From NCBI GenBank assembly GCA_900239685.1, contig OENT01000105.1:62001-126000 (forward strand): a stretch of 64,000 bases of DNA. Reading direction: 5' to 3'. Numbering within the stretch: the first letter of the stretch is position 1; each line of letters starts with the position of its first letter. Made by a program: the position numbers and the translations under genes. Below the pieces are notes generated by a model. It ran no database searches. It was not told the origin of the DNA and saw nothing but the letters and a program-made list of their open reading frames with translations. Origin of the DNA: Rotaria macrura (lineage: Eukaryota; Rotifera; Eurotatoria; Philodinida; Philodinidae). Of this stretch, positions 28,833-41,853 are shown piece after piece.

Positions 28833-31800
28833 ATGAATGAAGGTAAAAAAGGAGGTAATAAAAAAAATGTGGCAAAAAGAGAAAAAAAAGAGAACTAATG
28901 ATTTCAAATAATATTGACATTTTCGACAGGATGCCAAATTACTTTCGATCAACTACCTTTAGAATATATACATCAGTTAACTTTGTTGATAAAGAACAGA
29001 ACAAAAAATGTTGATTTGAATAATAGATTTTGGTTTAAGAATAGTATCAACAAAAAAAATTGATTTGTGAGAGACGACAAACAAACAAAAGAACAAAAAA
29101 AAACGAATAAAAAAGAACTTGCTCATCATACGTGCGTGCTCTTTTCTTTCTGTTTGCCAACCATCTCGTTGAGAGATATTTCTTATCGTATATCATCATA
29201 TGCTCTCTTTTATGTTACTCTAACTTACTCTGACAACAACAAACGAGAGTAGAGAAACGAAGAGAATGAGAGAGAGAGAGAGAGCGCGAGGAAGAGAGAT
29301 GAAGAAACCAAGCACGATCCATTTCTCTTGTTGTTCGTTCTTTTTTTTTTATATCTAGAATCATTCAGTCATAATCTTTTTTCCCTTGCTCTCTGCTGCT
29401 CCGGTTGTTGTCAATAAAAAAATTATCCGTAGGCAACAAGGAACACAGAACATAAGCAGAAATTCAGCATCACGCAGGCTGTTTTGATTAGTATATAAAG
29501 ATTTGTATAAAACGTTCGGCCTCAACCAAATCAAGATATCAGTAAGACGATGATGGTTTATTTAGTGAGACAAGGGAGAACTATAGAGAAACGCAAGAAA
29601 AAAGAAATCTTGCTGACTATGATTATAAAATAAATGGTCATCATCTAATAAAACAGTAAGAAGACAAAAAGAATAAGCAAAAAAAAAAGAACAAAGCAAT
29701 GATTACTCCACAAAACATCAGTTCGTGCAAGTCAAATTTAATTAGTGAAAAGAAGAATGTGACTATGTAATAGACATCAAGATAAATCTCTTGCATGTAT
29801 ATTTCTTAGATCTCATTCTGTAACATGAACCGATTATGTTAACAGTGATAGAAAAATAAAATCGTTTTTTTCTAATAGATAAATTCAAAGTCGGATTTAA
29901 TGATTAATACTTACTTTAACCATGATTTATGTATGCGCGCAAAAGAGAATGTTTGCAAGATCTATGTATATATGTCAACGTGATTGGTGCTATAGGAAAT
30001 CAATTTTTTCTATCGAAGGACACAAGAAGAAGAAAAAAACTGGGAACAGTAAAATCACTATACGTTTTTTCTCTTCTCCATACATTTCTTCTGTCGATGT
30101 CGTTTCCTATGTGCCTATTCAAGGATCCGATGAGAATAGCAAAAAAATTTTCTTTTACTATTGCATCACCGTGACTTTTTTCTTCTCTTCAGGGCATACA
30201 ACACGCTTGTGTATTGAAAGAAGTATAATAATTTTGATATGCCTGGCTAATACAAACGTACCACAAATCTTCGGTTGGCTAAATTGATCGATGGAATTCA
30301 CTAGTGATTATTTAAGAACTAGGAAAATCTCTTTTTGTAATACATATACCTTCGATGATTAAAATCGAAATAAAAAGTCCTCCCACTCGATCATGATTGT
30401 GACCATGCAGATCACACCTTAACAGAAACACAATGAAAACGAGTGATAAAATGATGCTGGTACAATTTATTATAGGGGACTAATGGGACGATGACAAGTG
30501 AATATAATAGATTCGACGTTCATTAGTGGTCGTGTCTGTCAGTTGTCCTTCTTTTTCTTTTAATAAGTATGTTGAATAACGAAGATGATGAGTATCTAGC
30601 GTAGCTATTGAATATCAATCGATCACGCAGATGTACAAGAGAAAAAAATTGAAACTTACTATCCTATTTGACCCTCTACACAGCGTACTATTGCATCTGC
30701 TTCACCTTTTCTCCGTTTTTCTTTTCTTCTCTTCCAAATATAAAAACTCTTCTTTTATATTGCATGCGTTGCGTATGTGTGTATATGTGCGTAACAGCAG
30801 TTATACAGTACGGTGTTCGGACGAGCAATTATTCTCTTGCTTCGTCTCTCATCTAGCTTGCAGCCACATAAAATATGATACCTCTTTCATCTTCTGCATG
30901 TTTTATTAAGAAAACGAGAGTACATATGTGACAGAATGCAAAGAAAAAAAAACAAAACAAAACACAAGAAAAGAAAACATGTACATGTGAACTCAATCAT
31001 CAATAGTATATTGTAATGAGTTTAAGAGTAGTCTCTTGCATATGCACACACATATATATATATATATATAAGCTCGCCCTTTTGGCATGCTCATCCAAGC
31101 GAAAGAATGGAAGAGAGAAGTGACAAATTCATTTTGCCTCTCAATCTACTATAACATCACGCTCTGACTGAATATATAACCTATCAATAACGCCAGATCG
31201 ATCAACAATAATGAAGATGGAGATGTTGATGATGTAACAATAACCGGTGAAAGGGATGCTCAAAGCAAAGAATAGTCCAGTTAGGAGAATAAATTGTTGA
31301 TCGATAAGCTTTTTATGACATACAAATAAGATGCTTGTAATTGAACCATACTCCTTTTACTTTACGACAATGTATGTTAACCGAAAAAAAAATAAATACA
31401 CAAATTTGACGTCATTTATTGACATGAATTACCGAGATACTTCTCTCAAGATTTTTCTTCATTACACGAACTAATGTAAATAACATGCGATCTTATTGAA
31501 GAATAAGATGCATTATAAAAAACAAACTTGAACTATGATGATAGAAAATGTCTCTTTTTTTCTACTTCATTTCCGTTTTCTCACCTTATTTTTTGCTTGT
31601 CAGAAAAGTAATTTTATCCTAACTTGTTTTTATAAATGTTGTTCCTTTTTTTCCTTCCCTAAATGAAAAATAGAAAAACGGGAAAAGTGTGAATATTTAG
31701 TGATGCATCTTATTATATATTTAAAGTGTTGAGAAAAAGTAATGTAAGAAACCCTATTCAATCTAAAAACTTAACGTCCAGCACCATTTGAATTTCAAAA

Positions 31801-31838
31801 TATTTGTACCAAGAAAAAGAATAAGAAAATAAAACAGC
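28816..31838. other. 3.0-kb divergent intergenic region
   Basis: Head-to-head spacer between the RhoU-like gene (-) and the TRAF-like gene (+), so it should hold both promoters. It contains a GA-rich tract near 29256-29310 (GAGA repeats), T/A-rich tracts, and a TA repeat near 31050-31070. Open frames here are short and of low complexity; I see no convincing coding exon, RNA gene or transposon ends. Confidence 0.55.
29256..29310. repeat. GA-rich microsatellite upstream of RhoU-like gene
   Basis: An imperfect (GA)n tract about 450 bases upstream of the RhoU-like start codon. GAGA-type tracts can act as promoter elements in animals, but position is the only support for that here. Confidence 0.6.
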
Positions 31839-34457
31839 ATGACAGAATCGCCACTCAATATTCCAATTTATGAAGGGTCTATGGTGTCGCTTCGTAGTTC
31901 AACTCCATATGGGACTCGATCACGCCCTGTGACAAGCTTAGTCAAGCGGTAAATAACTTTTCTTTCACTATGTTTTAAATACATCATTCAATCTACTATA
32001 GATTCATCATGCTTGAATAATAGATTTGAACAAAGAATTACTTAAGTTGATTATAAGAGTCTAGTTTCTTTTATATAGGAAAAAGTAGAATAATATGAAA
32101 TTCATCAAACATGTACACACTATTTGTAAAAAAGAAGTATTCGTGAAAACCAACAAGACGCATATTCATTATGTATTGAACATCGAGAAAGACCTATAAG
32201 TGACTCATTGGAGATCATATGATATATATTAAAATTTTGTTTAACTTTGATTTTGTACAAAATTTGTTTTTGGTATAACTGTCTAATCATTGACGTGTAG
32301 ATTTTTTGATTCGTCCTTATCAGCACAGATGAAAACAATAACTAATAAATATTTCCCTAAGGAAGTAAGAAAAGACTATTCATAAACGTCAGAATAGTAT
32401 GTACGCTGTAGAATACATTCATACGAAAAGTAATTTTTATCGACAACGAGCTCTAGAAATCCTCTTCTAATAATTGCTATTTAGCAAAGAAATTCTCAAT
32501 CTGATTTATGTATTAATATGTCATCAAGTTTTGCATGCTTATTTTCTATGCATGCTTCCTTTGATTTGAAGTCTCGGGAAGTATTCTACGAGTTATTTCT
32601 CATGAACATTTATTATCTCATAATACATCTATTTGAATATTGCAAAACAAAATTGGCTACGGATAATTTTGTCGACTTTGTAAAGCGTAACATAATTTAT
32701 CGTATATATGCTTTTTCTTTCGTAGAAAAGTTGAACTAGAACCGAAATGGGCAAATGCAGAACTTGAATCAAAATATCGTTGTCTAGCGTGTAAAAGTTA
32801 TTTAAAATTTCCTATTCAATTTGAAGATTGTGGCCATCATGTGTGTTCAAGTTGTTTACCGGATATTATGCGGTACATAAAGAAACCTTCATTTTGATTA
32901 TGTAAAGAATTCGATATCTAATATCTAGTTTTACTTCACGTTGTCCAACTTGTCAGCAACCAATATCACGCGATAAGTTTCTTAATGATAAATTCTTCCA
33001 AAAAGAAATTCAAAGTTCAAATGTACATTGTTCAAATGAAGATAAGGGTTGTAATTGGAAGGGAGCATTGAAAGACTTTTCAGTAAAAAGATTTTAATCA
33101 TTGTCGTATATTTCAAAAAACCATTATATATATATATATATATATATATTGATTTATATTTTTCTTTTGATGAGGGTCACACAGAAACATGTGGATTTAT
33201 AACGATCGATTGTGTGAATGGATGTGGAGTAAAATGTGAAAGACGTTCAATTCCAAGACATCAGAGTGACGATTGTCCAAAACGAAAAGTTATTTGTGAA
33301 TTTTGTATGATTTATTATCTCATTATTAACATAATTAATTAACTTAGCTGAATTGATTTAGGTCAAACAAGTTTTATATTCGAAGATGAAATTCCACATT
33401 TAAATACTTGTAGTGAATTCATCGTTCCTTGTCCAAATCAATGTTCGAAACAAGAATTTAAACGTGGTCAAGTAAATACTGTCATTTCAAGTTGTATGAT
33501 AAGACATTTGTTGCTGTTCGTTTTGTTTAGATACAAAATCATTTAGATAATGATTGTCCGAAACAAGAATTGACCTGTCCATTCGTTGATTGTGGATGTG
33601 AATATCGTGGCCAACGAGCTGAGATAATGAAACATTTAAAAGAATCACCGGGTCTTCATTTAAATGTCGCTGGAAAAACAGTGGCCATACAAAAGAAATT
33701 ATTGCAAGCATTAGAAGAACGATTGAATGAACAAAAGAAATGGATTGAACTATTAGCTAAAAAAGTGAATGCTTTGGAAAAAACATATGGAGCTCAATAC
33801 ATATGGAAAATCGATCGTTATCAGGTGAAAATATTGAAGCGAATAAAAGAAAGCAATGAATTCATTGTCATGAACAAAATAAAATCTTTTCATTTCAAAT
33901 ATAATTGATGAAGCTCAGACTATTGAAATAGCCTATTGTTTATATTGCATAGGAACGATTACAAGAAGCACGTACAAACAAGAAAACAACTTTATTCAGT
34001 CCACCATTTTTAACGAGTCGACATGGTTATCGACTTGCACTTGTCATCTGTTTAGATGGTGATGGAAAAGGTTAAAATTCGTTTTTAAAATATTCAAATA
34101 AATTTCATTGCTTTCGATTCTAATTTAGCGAAAGGAAAATATGTTTCATTGTTCATATCGATTTGTCGTGGTGATTATGATGCATTACTGTCTTGGCCAT
34201 TTTCACATCGTGTAACATTTACATTACTTGATCAATGTGAAGATGTTGATAATCGTCGTCCTATCACCTTTAGTGTTAAACCAAATATATGTAAAGAAAA
34301 TAAGCCATTTTTAGGTCGTCCTGTAACAGACAGAAATCCAAGTTTCGGTGCACAGAAATTTACTGAATTGGATACAATGACATCATTTGAATATGTTAAA
34401 GATGATACCATATATATTAAAGTAGACATTGACAATGAAGAGATGATCATTATATAA
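31839..34457 (+). CDS. TRAF-family E3 ligase/adaptor (RING, TRAF zinc fingers, coiled coil, MATH)
   Basis: Eight exons (31839-31948, 32726-32872, 32929-33082, 33175-33304, 33362-33471, 33531-33824, 33953-34070, 34129-34457) give 463 residues. Domain order is that of TRAF proteins. The RING finger (CLAC...CGHHVCSSC...CPTC) spans residues about 55-100. Three or so TRAF-type zinc fingers follow (CNWKGALKD, CVNGCGVKCERR, CPNQCSKQEFKRG and CPFVDCGCEYRG segments). Next come a short coiled coil (QKKLLQALEERLNEQKKWIELL) and a C-terminal MATH/TRAF-C domain (YIWKIDRYQ ... FSPPFLTSRHGYRL). Such proteins link TNF-receptor, Toll/IL-1 or polarity signals to ubiquitin chains. The multiple fingers suggest a TRAF4/6-like layout, but I cannot pick a subfamily. 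The acceptor at 33174, next to a TA repeat, is the least certain junction. A polyadenylation signal is at 34614-34619. Confidence 0.88.
33125..33150. repeat. TA microsatellite inside TRAF-like intron
   Basis: A pure TA run occupying the middle of the short intron between the exons ending 33082 and starting 33175 of the TRAF-like gene. Confidence 0.8.
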
Positions 34458-37400
34458 AATCTCGACAAAAAAAAGAAACAATCGGAATCTTCTTTCTTCG
34501 ATTCGATCATTAATTTGACTTTACTAATCCCGACGTCATTGTTTTCAAATTGTAAAACAAAAACAAAAATAACATAAAAATTCCTGCTATAATACCGTTT
34601 AAATTTTCATGTAAATAAAAGCCTTCTGACTGATCAAAGAAATAGGTTGGCTCCTTAATCGAATCCAACATTGAAAAAAAAGACATAAAACAATTTTTAA
34701 GTCAATTTTTCATGAACTTCAAACAAATCAATCATTTGCAACAGTTTTTCATTTTTGTGCATTATATTTGAACCTCAAACCTTCTTCTAATGCAAACAAT
34801 TGTTTGTGTTGAAGCCCTAAGTGCCATTACTCTCAAGGTGAATAGGGAAGCTTTCGACAATGCCTGATCAATCGTTTTCACTGGTTAATGCCGATGGCTT
34901 AGCAAGTCCAGAATACTTTCTATCACCTCATCGTGATTCATGAATGGTTCATTTGTTGTTAGCATAAAAAGTTTCGAATCTCTTTCATGAACACTATGAA
35001 TTTGAGTTGTTAGTTGTTGATGATGTTTGAGCAGTCATTTTTCTATGAGTGATCATCACCTAAGCAATATTATTTTTTCATTTTAAAATTTGCATCAAAT
35101 TCTATTGAATTTTTTTTTTCGATCATCAATAAAATTTTAAGAGTTCATTGACATGTGCAATGAGAAATCAATTTAAAAATGAAGAAGTACATGTGAAGAA
35201 AATTTTGTCGGATAAAAAAGAGGAATTTTGAAAATTTCCGTAAGTTAATTATCATGTTTGTATCATACATAGGAGAAACATATTCTAACAATAATTATTG
35301 TCAAAAAGATTTGACGCTAGAGCACTTACATTGCTGAATGTAAAAGATTTGAATCTGACGGATGCTATTTTACACGCAACTTAAATTCGAATCATTGTGT
35401 TGATTAGATGTGTTTTTTTAAACGCTCATAGACTTCAATGAAGAATAAATGAAAGAAAATTTCATGTCAATACTATTTTGATGCTAGTTAATAATTTGAA
35501 AATTGAGAAGTTCGGAAAAAATTGTACACACTGCTGTACACTGCTACTCTTATCAATAGTAGAGTAGATGAGTTTCAGCGAGTGATGAATATGACGGCAA
35601 TGTTTTTCCAGATTTAGATTGAATGTTGGCCATAGTATGATGTTTTTATTATCAATAAGTATGAATAAAATCTACCACTGATTGTGTCGGATTTACTCAT
35701 CATACTTACATGCCATGTTTTGATGAATGACATAAGATTCATAAGATAACAATTTGGCATTGACACATGCATTGGATATGATGTAGATCACAGATATTTG
35801 TTTTTACAAGATGCATTCAAATGATTGTATTTTCCAAACATTTCTTTTTGATATAAACTTTACTCTTTGCACTAAGTGACTTTTGCACTTGATATCTTCA
35901 TGCAATAATAACAGTATCATCATCATTTTATATTATATTTACTTAGTTATACGATGATAGAAATGTATTCATATTAGATAATTGTATTGTCATTGAAATT
36001 CGATCAATACCGAAAATGTAAACAAGCTACATTTCAATCGACATATTATGATCATAATGATTTCTTATCATATTTTAAGGATAATTTAAACAAAATATGA
36101 AATATTTATTTTGTCGTCATTCTATTTATGGTGTCTGAGGTTTTTAACAAGGCTCTCGATTGTTTTTGGGAGTGGTAGGGGCTTAATTTTTGGCAGACAG
36201 TCATTTCTATAGAAATTTCTTTATATTTAATTTACAGCAATCTGAAACAGATTATCTATTTCGAATGTCTAAAAAGGAATATCTCGTGTAATTTCCAGCA
36301 CAGACAACCTACTAGACGCACGGAAACGACGATATTCTATAAACCGGCTGTAAAATCTAAAAGATTCAGTAGACAGCTCACAATATGAGCAAAGTAACCG
36401 TGAAATATGCACTATCTATGAGATTCTCAAAAACCTAGATTCTATACAAATTTTTGCCGATATACCAATCTACATCGTGAACCTTGTTTCTTAAAACAAA
36501 AATGACATAATTTTTCTTTCGTTTGGAATATGAATGAAATTTTCTACGAATACAAAATGTCTCTGTAAAATGCCTGATCGAGTTTCTTCAGGAAATAATT
36601 TGTTCACTCTAGCGAATGCAATTCACAAATAATAAATGATAATGGTAACCGATGGTGGCATAAGTAAAAACAAAAGTTCAAGGGAAAAGTGACGGTTACT
36701 ATGTTTCACTCCGTTTTCGAACATCTAGATGCCATTAAACATATCCTTAAAATATTCTTTAAAATGAACATTTGACGTTCTATATAAATGAACGAACATA
36801 TTCATACTTCTCACTTACATTCGACTATCGTTTAATTAGAGTTTGATTTCAATCAAAAATATTGCTTACAGTAACGACAAGTGACATTTTTTCCTGCCAA
36901 TCTTAAAATACCTGAGCGAAATATCTAGGTAGTTTTAACTCTCGGATGCTCTTGAAAATCTAGTAATCATCAATAAATCTACCACCAATCAAATTGCCTG
37001 AAAATAGAAGAGAGTTAAAAAGCTGTGCAAATGTCGTTGTAGGAATGATTCTTAAACTAAGAAAGAAAAAATAGAAGATTTTTCTTAATATAGACTTTAG
37101 TCAGTTTCGAAAAGCTGTTGTATAACAAGACAGTTTTACTGTTTCGATTGAATTAGTGTTTTAGTAGACATACGATGATGAACTTCATAAAAAATTTTCT
37201 GTAGCCTTCGACTTTAATTTCTTTCAAAAATATTCTCAAACTGAAAGAAAATTTTGTCATACAAGTATTTGAAATATATCGACAATAGAACTTTTCAATT
37301 CTTATCCGAGCAAGTAACTTGCTATTGTATACATTCACTTGAACGTTGATACGAATAAATTAGAAATGTTGTCGAAAGACTCTAACACATAATTGCGAGT

Positions 37401-38231
37401 GAAAATACGCCGAAGGATTCAACGATACTTTCTCTTCTAGACTGTATTTTCTGTAGTTAATTTCCGTCTTTTTATTCATTCACAATGACCGATCGATTCT
37501 ATAGTAAATATTATTCTCGTAATCGCTTCTCAATGAATTCCAATTATATTAGAAGTCATTGCTTTAGGTCAAGGGCCGATTTGTTGATTTTGTCGATTTG
37601 ATTTCGATAGAAAGGTTTTCTTTCTGTTCTTGTCATTTTTCTTACAAGGTAACATAAACAATAGTTTCAATACATTTTATATAAAATGCATACAAAGCCT
37701 TAGTTGGCAACACAGTCCATCATTTTCTAATGGTTAATATATAGAATTTTTTTGTTATTCAAGAAGCTTAGTGATAAACGTACGTCGTGAAATTCGATAC
37801 GTGATGTCATCGATGATTCAAACTTACTTTATGTTTGCTGAATAATCAAGGAAATTTTTTTCTTGATATAAATATTTAATAGATATAAACAATTTAGTGA
37901 GGACCGGCTCATTTGTTTTTCAATGCCTTAGAAAACATTACTCATTATCAGATTGCACTAAAGTTCTTTTCTCAGTACGACGCTATATTTTTACAATTAG
38001 TTTTCTATTCTGACAACATTCAATGATTGTAGTAACGAAAGTGTAAAGTGAGAGCGAGGGAGAGAGAGCAAGAAAGACAGAGGGGGAGAAAAAAATGAGG
38101 GTTTGAAGAGAAGGTAAGAAATCAAAAAATGGCTGTCACATAATAGCGTACATCGAGCATTATAAGACAAACACAGTCTTACAACAAATACAGAGTAACA
38201 CATTATTTTTTTTCTCTTTGTTCAATTCAGT
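34458..38231. other. 3.8-kb intergenic region, nothing recognised
   Basis: AT-rich spacer between two plus-strand genes. The first 170 bases are the TRAF-like 3'UTR. A purine-rich GAGAGAGA tract lies at about 38046-38095. The end is a strong polypyrimidine tract and splice acceptor (TTCAATTCAG ending 38230). I found no coding exon, RNA gene or paired terminal repeats by eye. Confidence 0.5.
38215..38230 (+). promoter_or_regulatory. Splice acceptor one base before the start codon of the unknown gene
   Basis: A long T/C tract followed by TTCAATTCAG ends at 38230; the ATG begins at 38232. Same pattern as the other candidate trans-splice sites in this window. Confidence 0.55.
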
Positions 38232-41200
38232 ATGTTGGTTTCGCAATCAAGCGGTGATTATAGTATGCCAACAGCATCATCGATTTCAACAGTTCAAGCA
38301 GTTCGTGTGCGTATACGAACTTTAAACGTATGTGAGCCATCGTATCCATCACGAGATATTGTACGACAAGAAAATTATGTTCGACGAAAAGCTCAAGAAC
38401 TACAGGGTTGGTGTTGTCCGAGGACTGTTCCGTATCAAGGCATCGATCCAGCTTATTTATCGCCTGAACCATTAAAACCTAGTGCGGTATGAGCTTATTC
38501 CCAAGAAAGAAAACAAAACACTATTAAGTGATATGTTGTTAATTAAGAGTGAACGAATAATCAATGCAACTCCTGCAAGACCGATTTCAAAAGCATCAAC
38601 CAATCGTGATGAACTCAGTCGACTGAAATCTGATTCTTTTGGACAAGATGAACACATGGTATGTATGTCGTATCTATAGAAATAAATGAAGTTGTTTTCT
38701 TTTGATAGATAAAAACACAATACGAAACAAATATTCGTCGTTTAAAAACAGCTCAACAAAAACATATGGAAAAATCAAGGTAAAAATAGTTGTGGAAAAC
38801 GTTTCTGTTTTAATTAAACTCGAACGTACTCGAAAAATAACGATTTTAATTGAAAAAGAAATAATGTCTGTAAAGATTCTTGCAAACATTTGAGAGACAA
38901 GCGTGTCGCATACAAAGAAAAATCAATCTAATGGAATATTTTTGTATTCATTCAATACATAATTCGAAATTTGATTTGTTTCTTTTCTGCATTACGTTTA
39001 AAGAAAAATGTTTTCAAACTCGATGTGAATCATCATCCGTTGCTTTTAGAAACAACTGTTGTAAATAAATAGAACTTTGATGCTTTTTTCATGTTGTTTT
39101 TTGTTTTGTTTATAGCGATATTTTGAAAGGTGTTCAATTGGGTCATAGTATTAGAGATGTGGTTGAAAAGTTTCCTCGAGCAGTATGTTAAAGATAAATT
39201 GACGTATGAATGAAATATATGCTGACTATTTTTCACAATTATAGAACAGCGGTCGGGTGGAAACTGTCGATATTCATATAACACCAAGTATATTCGGCGA
39301 TGAAAAAGAATCAGACATTCTATATGATAGATTGGTTGATGATTTCGAAGAAGACGATGAGCCTGATGGATCAAGGTAACTTGTTGTGAATAAATGTTTG
39401 CCGTTGTGCTTTGTGCACTTACACTATTTTTATGAACACATTTTATAAACACAGTGAGAGTGATATTCGTGATGATATTATGTCACCGAGAACAATCACA
39501 AATACAAATATAACCAGCACCGAGCCCACAGAGGTAGCTGAAATATGTAAAATTCATCCGACGGAGTGAGACCGAAGATTTCAATATTTTTCTTAAGAAT
39601 TTATTGAAATATTGTTTCACTTAATAGAGTATCTTTTATTCCAATGAAATTATGCCAATCAGCTCCGCCATTGAATCGTGGTAATATTCGACAAGCAACT
39701 CTACGTCCATTTACACCACGTTACAGTAGTCTTTCAGCAAGATTACGTCTCACAAAACATATGCCTTATAGGTTAATGAAAAATATAATTCAATCGTTGT
39801 TAATTTCAATAACATAATAATTATTGATTTTCTTTAGAGATGAATTATATCGTCAATTATGTTGTATTCTATGGTTATTAAGAGCTATGGGTCGGTCCGA
39901 TTGGTCCGAAATGATAAGTGGATGCTGGAATATTGATCAATGGTACGTTTGATAATACCTTTATTTCTATTCTTGCATGAATCATTGTTTTCGACATCGA
40001 ATACCATTTTAATACAGGCTTCGTAATGATTCTCGCCCTCATTCGCACTATCATCATCATCATCCACAAGTCAAAAAACAACACGAATCTAGTAAATTAC
40101 GTCATCCGAGACTTCCTCCATCTGAACCAAAACTAACATCGACATTCAATGTTCCGAAAGAAAATGCCATGTCATCTTTGCGAAATGCAGCCATAAATAT
40201 GGACGTAAGACATCTATTCATCGTAGTCTTTTTGTACTCTTGAAATAGTCAATTGAATTTTTGTATTTTATTCTAAATATTTTCATTAAAGAATATGAGA
40301 AAACAATACTCAAGTACGGAAACAACTATGAGTCGTTTTCCTGACTCTTCTTTTGGTAATTAATAATTATTGCAACTTGAATGTATCATTGTCATAGTTT
40401 TGTTTTTCATCGAAGATGATCAAAGTGGAAGTCGAAGTAGATTAAGTGATGCTAGTGAACGATTAGATTTACAATTTAACTCAACTAATATTGATTCTGA
40501 TCTCAATGAATCATCATCGTCCAGAAGTAATCCAGGTGACATGATCGATGGTAATAATTTAGATAGCAATCATCAGACAACAAACATGCGTTCGACTGCA
40601 GTTAACCCTGCTATAGCACTGACTAACACAAGCCGAACATCGGTATCTACTTATTTTGGTCAATCAACTAGTCGTCCAACATTAGGTCGGCTAAGCTCGA
40701 TTAAAGAGCGACGACGAAGTCCTGATGCTTTAATTAAAGAGTGGCAAAAAAATCAAAAACTAGCACTCAAAAATCCTGATGAACCGTTACCATTAACAGT
40801 AGGCTGTTTATTATTGAATGTTGAATACTATTGAGTTACACAGAGAATTTTTTACGTACACTTAAGGAATCTCAAGTACGACAATTACGCGTTGGCGACA
40901 GTGATGATCTTAAACGTATATTTGGATTAGAAAATGCGACAGATGGTAATAAAGAAAGAGTCAAAATACGTCGTACACGTGATATTCAGAATAAACTAAT
41001 TACAAATATAAAACGTCGTCAGACGATAAGTGTTAGGTAATGATTTTTGAAAAATAATACTCTTCTACTTCTTCAAAGAAATAATAATATAATATTTAAA
41101 ACTTTAGTTCCGGTCAATCAAAACGCCATGCACAAATTTTGAATAAAATCAAACGAGATTTTAATGATTTTACAGAAGAACAATCAATTATTTTAAATAA

Positions 41201-41853
41201 TAAATTAGAACAAGCTGATAACGATCGTCTATTTCATTGTCAAAACAAATTACGTGAACTTCAACGACGTATGCCGCCATTAACTATACTCGATCGTTTA
41301 TTGAAACATTTACGTTATGATGAAGATAAAAAGAAAACTGATTCTGTTTATCTCAAATATCAATCCTGGTTTGTTTGAGAATTCGAACTTACATGTCATA
41401 TATCATATATTCTCTTAATTCTTTGTTTGTTTACATAGGTATGTGGATTTATTACAAATGATTCAGTCAGATTATAGTGACGACCATATAATAACACTTC
41501 TTTTAAAAGAAATGGAAGAGTTTGCTAGCGTAAATATTTTTCTTATGTCCATAAATAGAATAATTGTTTTGTTTGTTTTATTCGACTTTCTTTTTGTTCG
41601 TGTTTAGCCAAGTGATAAACCTACAGTTATTCGATTTAAAGCAGTTCTCAGTGATTTACGACCACATGAAATTTGCCATCCGGACATAATGGCTGCAATA
41701 GAATTTATGCGTATTCATGTTGTACGAATGGGAAATGAAGACTTCGATAAATTCTTTTGTAAGCAATTTCCAACAGTTACAAAATATATTATGACTAAAC
41801 CTGAAACAACGGAATATGATGAAAGTAGATTTGAATCAAAGACTGTTATATAA
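38232..41853 (+). CDS. Uncharacterised 798-residue protein
   Basis: Fifteen exons fit in phase (38232-38486, 38548-38658, 38709-38779, 39116-39182, 39245-39375, 39455-39565, 39628-39771, 39838-39942, 40018-40204, 40292-40355, 40416-40798, 40867-41036, 41108-41368, 41439-41529, 41608-41853), summing to 2397 bases. I do not recognise the family. The N-terminal part has VRVRIRTLNVCEPSYPSRD. A short coiled coil follows (IRRLKTAQQKHMEKS), then an acidic stretch (DDFEEDDEPDGS), and a compact helical segment with Trp/Cys (RQLCCILWLLRAMGRSDW). A His run and a Ser/Asn-rich disordered stretch come next. A basic region (KERRRSPDALIKEW) leads to a long helical C-terminus of about 200 residues (FNDFTEEQSIILNNKLEQ ... 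RMPPLTILDRLLKHL). No signal peptide or membrane segment is visible. The start follows a splice acceptor by one base. A polyadenylation signal is at 41893-41898. Confidence 0.75.

Noticed and set aside
34458-38231. Possible retroelement or hidden gene in the large spacer
   Set aside because: No frame over about 80 codons with protein-like content, no long terminal or inverted repeats visible.
38482-38550. Apparent frameshift between two overlapping frames of the unknown gene
   Set aside because: An intron 38487-38547 with GTATGA donor and TTAATTAAG acceptor joins the frames in phase 0, so no lesion is needed.
40799-40866. Apparent stop in frame in the unknown gene near 40832
   Set aside because: It lies in a 68-base intron with matching phase-0 ends (ACA|GTAGGC and CTTAAG|GAA).
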